Shown in pieces: positions 5,998-10,970 of a DNA stretch of 10,970 nucleotides (its first letter is position 1; each line of letters starts with the position of its first letter). The stretch covers positions 1 through 10,970 of the forward strand of contig JAUYDD010000060.1 in NCBI GenBank assembly GCA_030704765.1, in the 5' to 3' direction. The position numbers were made by a program, and so were the translations under genes. Origin of the DNA: Nanobdellota archaeon. GTDB taxonomy: Archaea > Nanobdellota > Nanobdellia > Pacearchaeales > GW2011-AR1. Under the pieces are notes generated by a model. It saw only the letters and a list, made by a program, of their open reading frames with translations, was not told where the DNA came from and did no database searches.

Positions 5998-6309
5998 ATG
6001 GCTAATCAACAAAGTAATGGATCGTATCTAAAATTAGATTCATTATATGATTTAATAAACTCTATTTTGAGTAAAATTGAAGTACAAGATCCTTCTATTA
6101 GAAATGATCTTCAATTTATAGGTTATTATCACATCATTGCAAAAGAACAATCAACAGACCAGCTAAAATCAGAAGTTGATGCTTATGATTCAAGTCAAAA
6201 ATGGTATTCAAAACTTGCTCGAGGAATAGGAATTAAAAAAGCTCCTCCAAGAATAAGAGCTTTTAGACAAGAGCTTTCTGAAAGATTAACTACTTGTAAC
6301 CTAGATTAA
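5998..6309 (+). CDS. Hypothetical small basic-tailed protein
   Basis: This 103-residue soluble protein is not recognised. Residues about 12-60 look helical (YDLINSILSKIEVQDPSIRN, then a FIGYYHIIAKEQ segment). Residues about 60-80 are polar, and the C-terminal part is basic (KLARGIGIKKAPPRIRAFRQ). There is no signal peptide, membrane span or metal motif. A good TATA box at the leaderless distance and normal codon use support a real gene. It lies alone between divergent and convergent neighbours, so context gives no hint of its role. Confidence 0.65.
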   Translation: MANQQSNGSYLKLDSLYDLINSILSKIEVQDPSIRNDLQFIGYYHIIAKEQSTDQLKSEVDAYDSSQKWYSKLARGIGIKKAPPRIRAFRQELSERLTTCNLD

Positions 6310-6366
6310 TTTCTATTTATTTCAAAATTTTTCATAATATCTTTCATCTTAAATTAATTAAAATAT

Positions 6367-7326
6367 CTATTCATATCTAGCTATATCAGGTCTAAAACAA
6401 GGATAGACTTTTTGCATTTTTTCTATTACAGAATTATCATTTTCTTTTGTTAAGACAACAACAGCTCCTCCGCTTCCTGCAACTTTTGCTCCTAATGTTC
6501 CGCACTCACGAGCAAACTTTATTATTTCCATATCAACTTCTAAATGTCTAGAGACCTGTTCTCTAAGTTCTGTGTTTTTATCCATTAATCTTCCAAGTTC
6601 ATACCAATCTCTTCTTAATAAAACATTTACACCTTGCTCAGCAATTGCAGCTATATTATCCATTTGCGCTTTTATTTCTCTTCTTCTATAATCAGGCCCT
6701 GATAAAAATTCCTGCCTCAATGGATTATGAACAGTTGAACTTTTTTTAGGCTGGACACTTAAAGCTATAAAAAAAGGTATATTATCAACATCTAACTGAT
6801 GAACACTTCCTAAAGGATCTTCTTTTCTCATATATTCTTTTCCTGTAAAATCCATATATAATACACCACCATAAGAAATAATATATCTATCTTGAAATCC
6901 TCCAGTTATATCTAATTCATCAATTTCAGTATGCAAAGCAAGTTCTGCTATTTCAGATTTATTTAATTTCCAACCAAATCTTTTATTGAATGCTTTTATA
7001 GCAGCAATAATTATAGCAGAGCTTCCAGCTAATCCAGAGCCAATTGGAATTCGAGTTCTATAAGTTATATCCATAGATTCATTTTCAATTCTAGAATCTA
7101 AATATTTTCCTAAATGTTTAATTGTAGCTGTTATTAATTCATGAGTCCCATTTCCATCACTAGATAAAAATCCACTAACATAATTTCCATGTATTCTTAA
7201 TTGATCTGAATCTTTTATTTCAACTTCAGCAGAACTACTAATAGTAAAACTAATGCATTTTCCCCCATAGATATCAGAAGGATTTCCTAAAAGTCCTACT
7301 CTTCCATAAGCTCTCCCTTTTATCAT
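6367..7326 (-). CDS. GHMP-family kinase, glucuronokinase-like
   Basis: This 319-residue sugar kinase has all three GHMP motifs. Motif 1, GRVGLLGNPSDIYGGK (8-23), has the GNPSD signature seen in glucuronokinases. Motif 2, PIGSGLAGSSAI (95-105), binds ATP phosphates. Motif 3 is KVAGSGGAVVVL (281-292). Between them lies TGGFQDRYIISYGG (141-154), also like glucuronokinase, where the Asp may act as catalytic base. The likely reaction is ATP-dependent phosphorylation of a sugar acid or sugar at C1, feeding nucleotide-sugar synthesis; the exact sugar cannot be fixed from sequence. The ATG at 7326 has a TATA box at leaderless distance. No neighbouring pathway genes are visible. Confidence 0.85.
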   Translation of the reverse strand: MIKGRAYGRVGLLGNPSDIYGGKCISFTISSSAEVEIKDSDQLRIHGNYVSGFLSSDGNGTHELITATIKHLGKYLDSRIENESMDITYRTRIPIGSGLAGSSAIIIAAIKAFNKRFGWKLNKSEIAELALHTEIDELDITGGFQDRYIISYGGVLYMDFTGKEYMRKEDPLGSVHQLDVDNIPFFIALSVQPKKSSTVHNPLRQEFLSGPDYRRREIKAQMDNIAAIAEQGVNVLLRRDWYELGRLMDKNTELREQVSRHLEVDMEIIKFARECGTLGAKVAGSGGAVVVLTKENDNSVIEKMQKVYPCFRPDIARYE

Positions 7327-7346
7327 TTCCTTACAATAGAAAAAGC

Positions 7347-7356
7347 CCTTATAAAG
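7347..7356 (-). promoter_or_regulatory. TATA box of the GHMP kinase gene
   Basis: The minus strand reads CTTTATAAGG, centred about 26 bases before ATG 7326. Confidence 0.55.
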
Positions 7357-7396
7357 ATTTTGTATATTTAATATATTTTTTAACTTAATTAAATAA

Positions 7397-7409
7397 TGAG
7401 CCTGCTAAG
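7397..7409 (-). repeat. Short duplicate of the tRNA-Ile 3' end
   Basis: TGAGCCTGCTAAG matches the tRNA 3' acceptor sequence at 7527-7539 (TGAGCCTGCCAAG) at 12 of 13 positions in the same orientation, 130 bases away. It could be the scar of an integration or partial duplication at the tRNA end. No integrase gene is present between the copies, and the match is short. Confidence 0.35.
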
Positions 7410-7498
7410 TCCTTGACAATTGTTTCACAATTCTCAGGAACCATTCGCACAAGAGGTGTGCTCAGGTATTTGAAAAATCTTGGCTGAAGAATATAAAT

Positions 7499-7523
7499 AT
7501 AGTATTGCTTTTAGCAATACTAT
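7499..7523 (-). terminator. Perfect hairpin after the tRNA-Ile 3' end
   Basis: ATAGTATTGC and GCAATACTAT pair perfectly around a five-base loop, four bases beyond the mature tRNA end on the minus strand. It may stop transcription or shape the 3' trailer for end processing. A longer 10-bp inverted pair, AAATCTTGGC (7475-7484) with GCCAAGATTT (7534-7543), surrounds it and would compete with the tRNA T arm. Confidence 0.45.
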
Positions 7524-7526
7524 TTA

Positions 7527-7704
7527 TGAGCCTGCCAAGATTTGAACTTGGGACCCCCGCCTTTCTTAGCTACCTAAAGAACCTAAGGTTCTTTGAGGTT
7601 TCAATCTCCTCAAATTATCTATAGATCTTATAGCACGAAACTAAGCCTCTAACGAGGCCTATTCTTATAAGAGCGGTGCTCTAACCAGGCTGAGCTACAG
7701 GCTC
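7527..7704 (-). tRNA. trnI(uau): tRNA-Ile (anticodon UAU) with 103-base intron
   Basis: Exon 1 is 7704-7666, the intron 7665-7563 and exon 2 7562-7527. The acceptor stem is GAGCCTG/CAGGCTC with discriminator A, the D stem GCTC/GAGC, the anticodon stem CCGCT/GGCGG, the variable loop GGGTC, and the T arm CCAAG TTCAAAT CTTGG. Splicing at 37/38 gives the loop CTTATAA, so the anticodon is UAU and reads AUA isoleucine codons, which are abundant in this window. The splice sites form a bulge-helix-bulge: CTTA pairs with TAAG, with three-base bulges TAA and AAA. The intron holds GCCTC/GAGGC, TTTGAGG/CCTCAAA and AAAGAACC/GGTTCTTT hairpins and no ORF. CCA is not encoded. Confidence 0.88.
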
Positions 7705-7729
7705 ATACATGGAAATTAGAATAGTTGAA

Positions 7730-7739
7730 TGTTTTTAAA
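7730..7739 (-). promoter_or_regulatory. TATA box of tRNA-Ile
   Basis: The minus strand reads TTTAAAAACA, centred about 30 bases before the tRNA 5' end at 7704. Confidence 0.45.
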
Positions 7740-7880
7740 GTTTATTAATGGGATTTTATAACAAATTTAATTAGCTTTCAGCTCATTGCTTATTTAGTCC
7801 TTTGGACAGATAGGATTTTTAGAATCAGAAAAACTTGTTGATTATTGATGAAAAGATTTAGATAACTTATATCTACTTAC

Positions 7881-8291
7881 TTACTTCCATTTAGAATCAT
7901 ATGTTGAATATTTAACAGTTAATTCTTCTCCTTTTTTTATATCTCTTAAAGTTATAAAACTAAAACCACCATCACAGGTCTCAACATTAGGATTATTTGA
8001 ATTATTCAAAAAAAAAGATAAATCCATGCCATTTAAACCAGTTTCAGGAACATAAACTTTTCCATCTTCAATAATAAAAAAATCATCAATCATTTTCATT
8101 AATTCAAGTGAAAGATCTTTAAATTCAGAAACATCAAATTCTTCCCATTCCTGGGTTTCACCAGAATAAAAAGGATTTACTCCTTTAGGTATATTCCTAA
8201 TTGCAAAAACACCTACACCCTCTATTTTAGAAGCTTCTAATCTGCAATAAGTTTGTTTCAAAATTTCTAAAATTTTTTTCTTGTCTGCCAT
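7881..8291 (-). CDS. Small SET-domain protein (probable lysine methyltransferase)
   Basis: This 136-residue stand-alone SET domain has the N-terminal GVGVFAIRNIPKG (25-37) that starts the fold. FFLNNSNNPNVE (93-104) corresponds to the NHxxxPN S-adenosylmethionine site, but the usual His of that motif is Asn here. DIKKGEELTVKY (117-128) carries the expected catalytic Tyr. Such proteins transfer methyl groups to lysines of cytosolic proteins such as ribosomal or chromatin proteins; the target here is unknown. Length is near the minimum for a full SET fold, and no pre- or post-SET cysteine region is visible. The gene is preceded by a TATA box and an inverted repeat at the start site. Confidence 0.82.
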   Translation of the reverse strand: MADKKKILEILKQTYCRLEASKIEGVGVFAIRNIPKGVNPFYSGETQEWEEFDVSEFKDLSLELMKMIDDFFIIEDGKVYVPETGLNGMDLSFFLNNSNNPNVETCDGGFSFITLRDIKKGEELTVKYSTYDSKWK

Positions 8292-8323
8292 ACACTAAAT
8301 ATTAACAATTAGTGTTTAAAAAT
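8292..8323 (-). promoter_or_regulatory. SET gene promoter with inverted-repeat operator candidate
   Basis: On the minus strand a TTTTTAAAC TATA-like box (about 8315-8323) lies 28 bases before ATG 8291. An inverted repeat ACACTAA-(10 bases)-TTAGTGT fills 8292-8315 between the box and the ATG. A protein bound there would block initiation, so this is a plausible operator. It could also form a leader hairpin. Confidence 0.4.
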
Positions 8324-8355
8324 TTATATCACCAAATCTCTAGCGGGATTTGTAC

Positions 8356-8418
8356 CAGCATGTCAAGAACTTTATTTAATTCAAGGAGTTCTTGAGCACC
8401 ATCACATGAAGGTGATGG
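8356..8418 (-). repeat. Paired hairpins, possible distant relative of the structured repeat
   Basis: On the minus strand ACCATCAC/GTGATGGT (8-bp stem, 6-base loop) is followed by GC, then TCAAGAACT/AGTTCTTGA (9-bp stem) and CATGC. The order hairpin - TGCTC-start hairpin - GACAT end resembles domains I and II of the family. The T-tract/AGGATGC boundary and the A-rich left arm pairing are missing, so kinship is uncertain. It may instead be an intergenic terminator between the purD-like and SET genes. Confidence 0.35.
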
Positions 8419-8481
8419 TTTATTTTTTGCTCGGATTATTCTTTCAATTTTAATATTAATTCATTTTTTTCAATGGCTTTA

Positions 8482-9834
8482 TTAATACAAATAACCCCAA
8501 GTCTGGAGTTTATCAGAATCACCGAGTAACCATCTCGTTCCAATATCAGTTCTATAATACATATTCTGTAACATTACATTTTTAACTCTTTTATAAGCTT
8601 GTTTTCTTGCTTCTTCTACAGTTAATCCAGAACCTGTGACAACTAAAACATAACCTGAATCTCCTGCAACAACCCAGATATCGTTTACAAGTTTTACATC
8701 TCCCAGATGTACTCCTTCAAAATTAGGTTTTCTGAATAATATTGATAAATCTTTGTAAATAAAAGATTCTTTTTTATCATCAAATGGAAATGGTGGAACT
8801 ACAACAATTACTCCGATTTGAAAACCTTTTTTTGTTTTTAATTCAACAGATTCTTTTTTAGTTAACTTATAAAAAAAATCACCCCATTCATTTATTATTC
8901 CCTCCATAAATATTGATATTGTAGGATAACCAAATCTGCATGTGAATTCTAAAGGATAAATTCCTTTTGCATTTGCAATGCAATTTATATCAATAACACC
9001 AACATAACCAGATTTAGAAAGATCTTCTTTCATTTTTAGAAGAGTATTTCTAAAAATTTCATTAGGAGGGGAAAAATAATTTAAAGTTCCCATTTCTCCG
9101 GTGTATGGCCCAATATCACCTGGAAATAATTTTTTGTGTTCAAAATTAACACTGATTGGATAGATAAAATCTTCTCCATTAAAAAAAGCTCCAACAGCAA
9201 CTTCAACTCCAACTGCCATTTTTTGCAATTGAAATCTTTTTATTTTTTTTGCCCATGTTTTTTTATTCTGTTCTAAGATTTCTATTAAATCTTTCCCATC
9301 ATCTTCTTGGCCTAAAAACAAAATTCCTTTTTGGTCTGAAGGAGTATTTCCTGAAGGTTTGAAAACATACCTTCCAGGATTTGTCTTGATAAAATTAATT
9401 GCTGAATCAAAATCATTAAAATCCCAATGAGGAAGAATCAACATACCTACTTTTTTCATTTCTACTTGGCCAAATTCCCTGTCTTCTTCTAATTTATCTG
9501 TGTATGCGCTCCCACCAACAACTAATTTACCTTGAGCTCTTAAATTATCTGCAATTTTTCCAAATCCAATATCATCAAATACAATTACATCAGCCCAATC
9601 AATAAATTTTTTCCAGTCATCAACCTTATCTAAAAATCCGTCGTAAACATCCCTGTCTCCTTCATCTCCAATATAAACCTTGACCTCATTTCCTTCTTTT
9701 TTTATTTGCCATGCAAGGTCTCCACTAAGACTTTCATCTGATACAAACAAAAACTTTTTTTGATTGCCATTTGATATGGTTTTTTGTTCAGAACCGTTAT
9801 TTCTAATAGTTTTTTCTTCTGATTTGGAATTCAT
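8482..9834 (-). CDS. purD: Divergent PurD-like ATP-grasp ligase
   Basis: This 450-residue protein has the layout of phosphoribosylamine-glycine ligase. An N-terminal Rossmann-like part (about 27-120: KFLFVSDESLSGDLAWQIKK) comes first, then an ATP-grasp domain (about 120-320) with YVFKPSGNTPSDQKG, a FPGDIGPYTGEMGTLNYFSP loop (237-256) matching the PurD GDKGPNTGGMG loop, and LEFTCRFGYP (295-304) matching LEFNVRFGDP. A C-terminal part has GYVLVVTGSGLTVEEA. The first 26 residues are polar and probably disordered. No other purine genes are nearby and several motif residues differ, so the true substrate may be another amine or carboxylate. A TATA-like element at about 9879-9892 implies a leader of about 25 bases. 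Confidence 0.75.
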   Translation of the reverse strand: MNSKSEEKTIRNNGSEQKTISNGNQKKFLFVSDESLSGDLAWQIKKEGNEVKVYIGDEGDRDVYDGFLDKVDDWKKFIDWADVIVFDDIGFGKIADNLRAQGKLVVGGSAYTDKLEEDREFGQVEMKKVGMLILPHWDFNDFDSAINFIKTNPGRYVFKPSGNTPSDQKGILFLGQEDDGKDLIEILEQNKKTWAKKIKRFQLQKMAVGVEVAVGAFFNGEDFIYPISVNFEHKKLFPGDIGPYTGEMGTLNYFSPPNEIFRNTLLKMKEDLSKSGYVGVIDINCIANAKGIYPLEFTCRFGYPTISIFMEGIINEWGDFFYKLTKKESVELKTKKGFQIGVIVVVPPFPFDDKKESFIYKDLSILFRKPNFEGVHLGDVKLVNDIWVVAGDSGYVLVVTGSGLTVEEARKQAYKRVKNVMLQNMYYRTDIGTRWLLGDSDKLQTWGYLY

Positions 9835-9878
9835 TGTTAAAATTAAATGTGAAAACTTGATAAATTAGAGAATAACAT

Positions 9879-9892
9879 TTTTTATAAATCTT
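9879..9892 (-). promoter_or_regulatory. TATA box of the PurD-like gene
   Basis: The minus strand reads AGATTTATAAAAAA about 50 bases before ATG 9834, implying a short leader. Confidence 0.4.
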
Positions 9893-9906
9893 TTGGTTTT
9901 TACTCT

Positions 9907-10014
9907 AAATAACTTTTATTTTTATTGAACAAAAATAAGTTATTGCAAATGTCACTCACTCGAGAGATATCCTAATTTTCTATTGTAAAATTAGAATTAA
10001 TGAAAAATCTCACA
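9907..10014. repeat. Hairpin-rich spacer, possibly a decayed structured element
   Basis: AACTT(tt)ATTTTT pairs with AAAAATAAGTT (about 9909-9941, one bulge). CTAATTTT/AAAATTAG (about 9972-9995) is a perfect 8-bp hairpin, and GAGAT/ATCTC encloses it before an ACAT. On the minus strand the string TTAGGATATCTCTCGAG followed by TGACAT recalls the TTAGGATGCTCGAG and GACAT landmarks of the repeat family. The match is loose. No gene is seen between 9835 and 10064. Confidence 0.3.
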
Positions 10015-10032
10015 TATTATTTTAATAAACTA

Positions 10033-10044
10033 ACATTTATAAAT
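10033..10044 (+). promoter_or_regulatory. TATA box of the DUF4870-like gene
   Basis: ACATTTATAAAT is centred about 26 bases before ATG 10065. Confidence 0.5.
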
Positions 10045-10064
10045 GATTATATATTTTAGAATAT

Positions 10065-10442
10065 ATGGTAAAAAAGAAGTTAAAAAAAGAAAAATCTGTC
10101 AAAATAGATTTAAAGAAAAACATGAATGATGAAAGGACTCTCTTTGCATGGATTGCTACATTCTTATCAATAATAGGATTTGTAATAGCATTGATTGTAA
10201 AACGAGATGATAAATATGTAATGTATTATGCTAAACATAGTCTAATTATATTTGTAATTATTTTTGTATTAGGGGGAATATCAGGATTATTGTTTTTCTT
10301 GCCTATAATAGGGGAGATAATAAATGCAGCTGTTGTAATAATATCAGTCATATTATGGGTAATATCCTGGATATTTGCTCTTTCTGGTGAAGAAAAGATT
10401 ATTCCTATAATAACTGATTTGACTAAAAAATTTGAATTATAA
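10065..10442 (+). CDS. DUF4870-like integral membrane protein
   Basis: This 125-residue protein has a Lys-rich cytosolic N-terminus (1-20) and about three hydrophobic segments: FAWIATFLSIIGFVIALIV (about 28-46), a long stretch from about 58 to 80 (SLIIFVIIFVLGGISGLLFF) and INAAVVIISVILWVISWIF (about 86-104). The KRDDKYVMYYAKHSLIIF linker between the first two segments matches DUF4870-type proteins, where a conserved YxxxHxxxA-like motif sits before the second helix. Function is unknown; it is probably in the cytoplasmic membrane. The next small ORF begins one base after its stop, suggesting an operon. Confidence 0.75.
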   Translation: MVKKKLKKEKSVKIDLKKNMNDERTLFAWIATFLSIIGFVIALIVKRDDKYVMYYAKHSLIIFVIIFVLGGISGLLFFLPIIGEIINAAVVIISVILWVISWIFALSGEEKIIPIITDLTKKFEL

Positions 10443-10443
10443 A

Positions 10444-10578
10444 ATGAATTATTATTTGAATGTGATATTAACATTAATTTATACCCTGTATATTTCTACT
10501 CTTCTCATAATACTGGCTGTCATAACTCATATCAAAAAAACAATGGGCCACCACACCCTAAAGGTTTTTTGCCACAGC
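10444..10578 (+). pseudogene. Short membrane-peptide ORF interrupted by repeat copy 3
   Basis: ATG 10444 follows the upstream stop by one base. The first 29 residues form one hydrophobic helix (MNYYLNVILTLIYTLYISTL, then LIILAVITH). The frame then enters the left end of the repeat at about 10531 and would end inside it near 10578. After the repeat, no clear continuation is seen: a 13-codon stretch follows GACAT and then stops. The original gene was probably longer or a very small membrane protein; I do not recognise it. Confidence 0.45.
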
Positions 10579-10694
10579 TAAAAAATCGCCTGCTGGCGAG
10601 TGTGGTTTGATTGGCCCTTGTTTTTAGGATGCTCGGAAATTGAATGCAGGTAAACTACCTCATCTTAAAAGATGAGGTTTTCAATTTCCGACAT
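10531..10694 (+). repeat. Structured two-domain repeat, copy 3 (complete)
   Basis: Domain I is nearly identical to copy 2 and folds even better. AAAAACAA pairs with TTGTTTTT, then GGGCCA (10545-10550) with TGGCCC (10612-10617), then CCACAC (10551-10556) with GTGTGG (10600-10605), leaving TTTGAT (10606-10611) unpaired on the 3' side. TTTTTAGGATGC ends the domain. Domain II differs in sequence: TCGGAAATTGAA pairs with TTCAATTTCCGA, and the upper hairpin is CCTCATCTT/AAGATGAGG around a two-base loop. It ends GACAT at 10690-10694. About 164 bases, no ORF. Confidence 0.85.
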
Positions 10695-10810
10695 AACAAT
10701 AACTACAATGTCATTAAGTTAGTGGTTATTTGTTAGTAGTATGTCATTAACCACCTACGACCAACCACAGACTACAAACCTTAACTTAACAGCAATGACA
10801 ATAACTACAT
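10695..10810. repeat. Palindromic spacer between repeat copies 3 and 4
   Basis: ACAATAACTACA occurs at both ends (about 10696-10707 and 10798-10809). ATGTCATTAA occurs twice (about 10709 and 10751). TGTCATT and AAGTTA on the left pair with TAACTT and AATGACA on the right, leaving a six-base bulge on the 3' side. GTGGTTA/TAACCAC forms an inner stem. No gene is seen. It may be a decayed relative or a nested insertion. Confidence 0.4.
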
Positions 10811-10970
10811 ATCAAAAAAATTTCCTGAAATCAAAAAAATCTTTCATAAGATTTTTTGGAACATTCAAAATCTTTTAGAGATTTTGAAGTAATCGCCTAC
10901 TCCATCCTGAAGGATGGAGTTTGATCGGCGATTTTTCTGATTCGGAAATTTTTAGGATGCAAGAAAAAAC
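10811..10970 (+). repeat. Structured repeat, copy 4 (right end outside window)
   Basis: The left end ATCAAAAAAA matches copies 2 and 3, but domain I has different sequence. AAAAATTTCC (10816-10825) pairs with GGAAATTTTT (10944-10953). Inside are three hairpins: AAAAAATCTT/AAGATTTTTT (about 10833-10857), TTCAAAATCT/AGATTTTGAA (about 10864-10888), and ATCGCC...GGCGAT (10892-10932) enclosing CTCCATCC/GGATGGAG with an unpaired TTTGAT at 10920-10925. The domain ends TTTTTAGGATGC (10949-10960) exactly as in the other copies. Domain II would start at the window edge. Confidence 0.75.

Noticed and set aside
7800..7835. A 12-base string shared with copy 4 (TTTTTCTGATTC on the minus strand)
   Set aside because: It is short and AT-rich, and lacks the other landmarks of the element.
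8425..8480. Possible frameshifted C-terminal continuation of the PurD-like protein (INKAIEKNELILKLKE)
   Set aside because: The gene already ends with a normal-looking C-terminus; the short Lys/Glu-rich frame is easily produced by AT-rich sequence.
10621..10694. Domain II as an H/ACA guide RNA (a stem followed by ACA)
   Set aside because: The stem-ACA ending fits, but there is no clear two-sided pseudouridylation pocket or k-turn, and the ACA is part of the GACAT end shared by all copies including those inside genes.

Overview
The window looks like chromosome from a low-GC archaeon, most likely a DPANN lineage of the Woesearchaeota/Pacearchaeota type. The evidence is archaeal-type informational genes (SecE, Spt5, L11, L37Ae, RNA polymerase subunit P, prefoldin beta), archaeal TATA boxes about 25-30 bases ahead of many starts, SepF, tRNA genes without encoded CCA, and a tRNA interrupted by a bulge-helix-bulge type intron at the canonical 37/38 position. 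The phylum-level call is inference from gene style.

Layout. 1-139 is the right part of a structured repeat. 215-1738 is secE, spt5 and the L11 gene, the usual archaeal translocation/transcription/ribosome cluster, but without the L1-L10-L12 genes that often follow. tRNA-Pro(UGG) is at 1783-1856, followed at once by a Nudix hydrolase gene split by a 122-base structured insertion. 2500-3266 is the L37Ae - rpoP - prefoldin beta operon, and 3343-3729 is sepF. A P-loop kinase gene (3806-) is cut off by another copy of the repeat (4151-4320). The minus strand then carries a YchF-like GTPase and a small unknown gene; a small unknown plus-strand gene follows; then on the minus strand come a glucuronokinase-like GHMP kinase, a tRNA-Ile with anticodon UAU and a 103-base intron, a small SET-domain protein and a divergent PurD-like ATP-grasp enzyme. 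The right end has a DUF4870-like membrane protein, a short membrane ORF broken by a third repeat copy, a palindromic spacer, and the left part of a further repeat copy running off the window.

The most notable content is the repeat family. Five copies (1-139, about 2067-2188, 4151-4320, 10531-10694, 10811-10970) share one plan. Each starts at or near TCAAAAA, then has a large branched stem-loop (domain I) closed by A-tract/T-tract pairing and usually ending TTTTTAGGATGC. A second stem-loop (domain II) follows, ending GACAT. Arm sequences differ between copies but stay complementary, including paired compensatory changes, so structure is conserved rather than sequence. No copy encodes a protein. 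At least three copies interrupt reading frames, always in the sense direction, and in the Nudix gene removal of exactly 122 bases rebuilds a normal 140-residue protein. This fits a mobile, non-autonomous structured element (MITE-like, perhaps mobilised by an IS200/IS605-type enzyme elsewhere) with possible terminator or RNA function. I do not recognise it as a named family.
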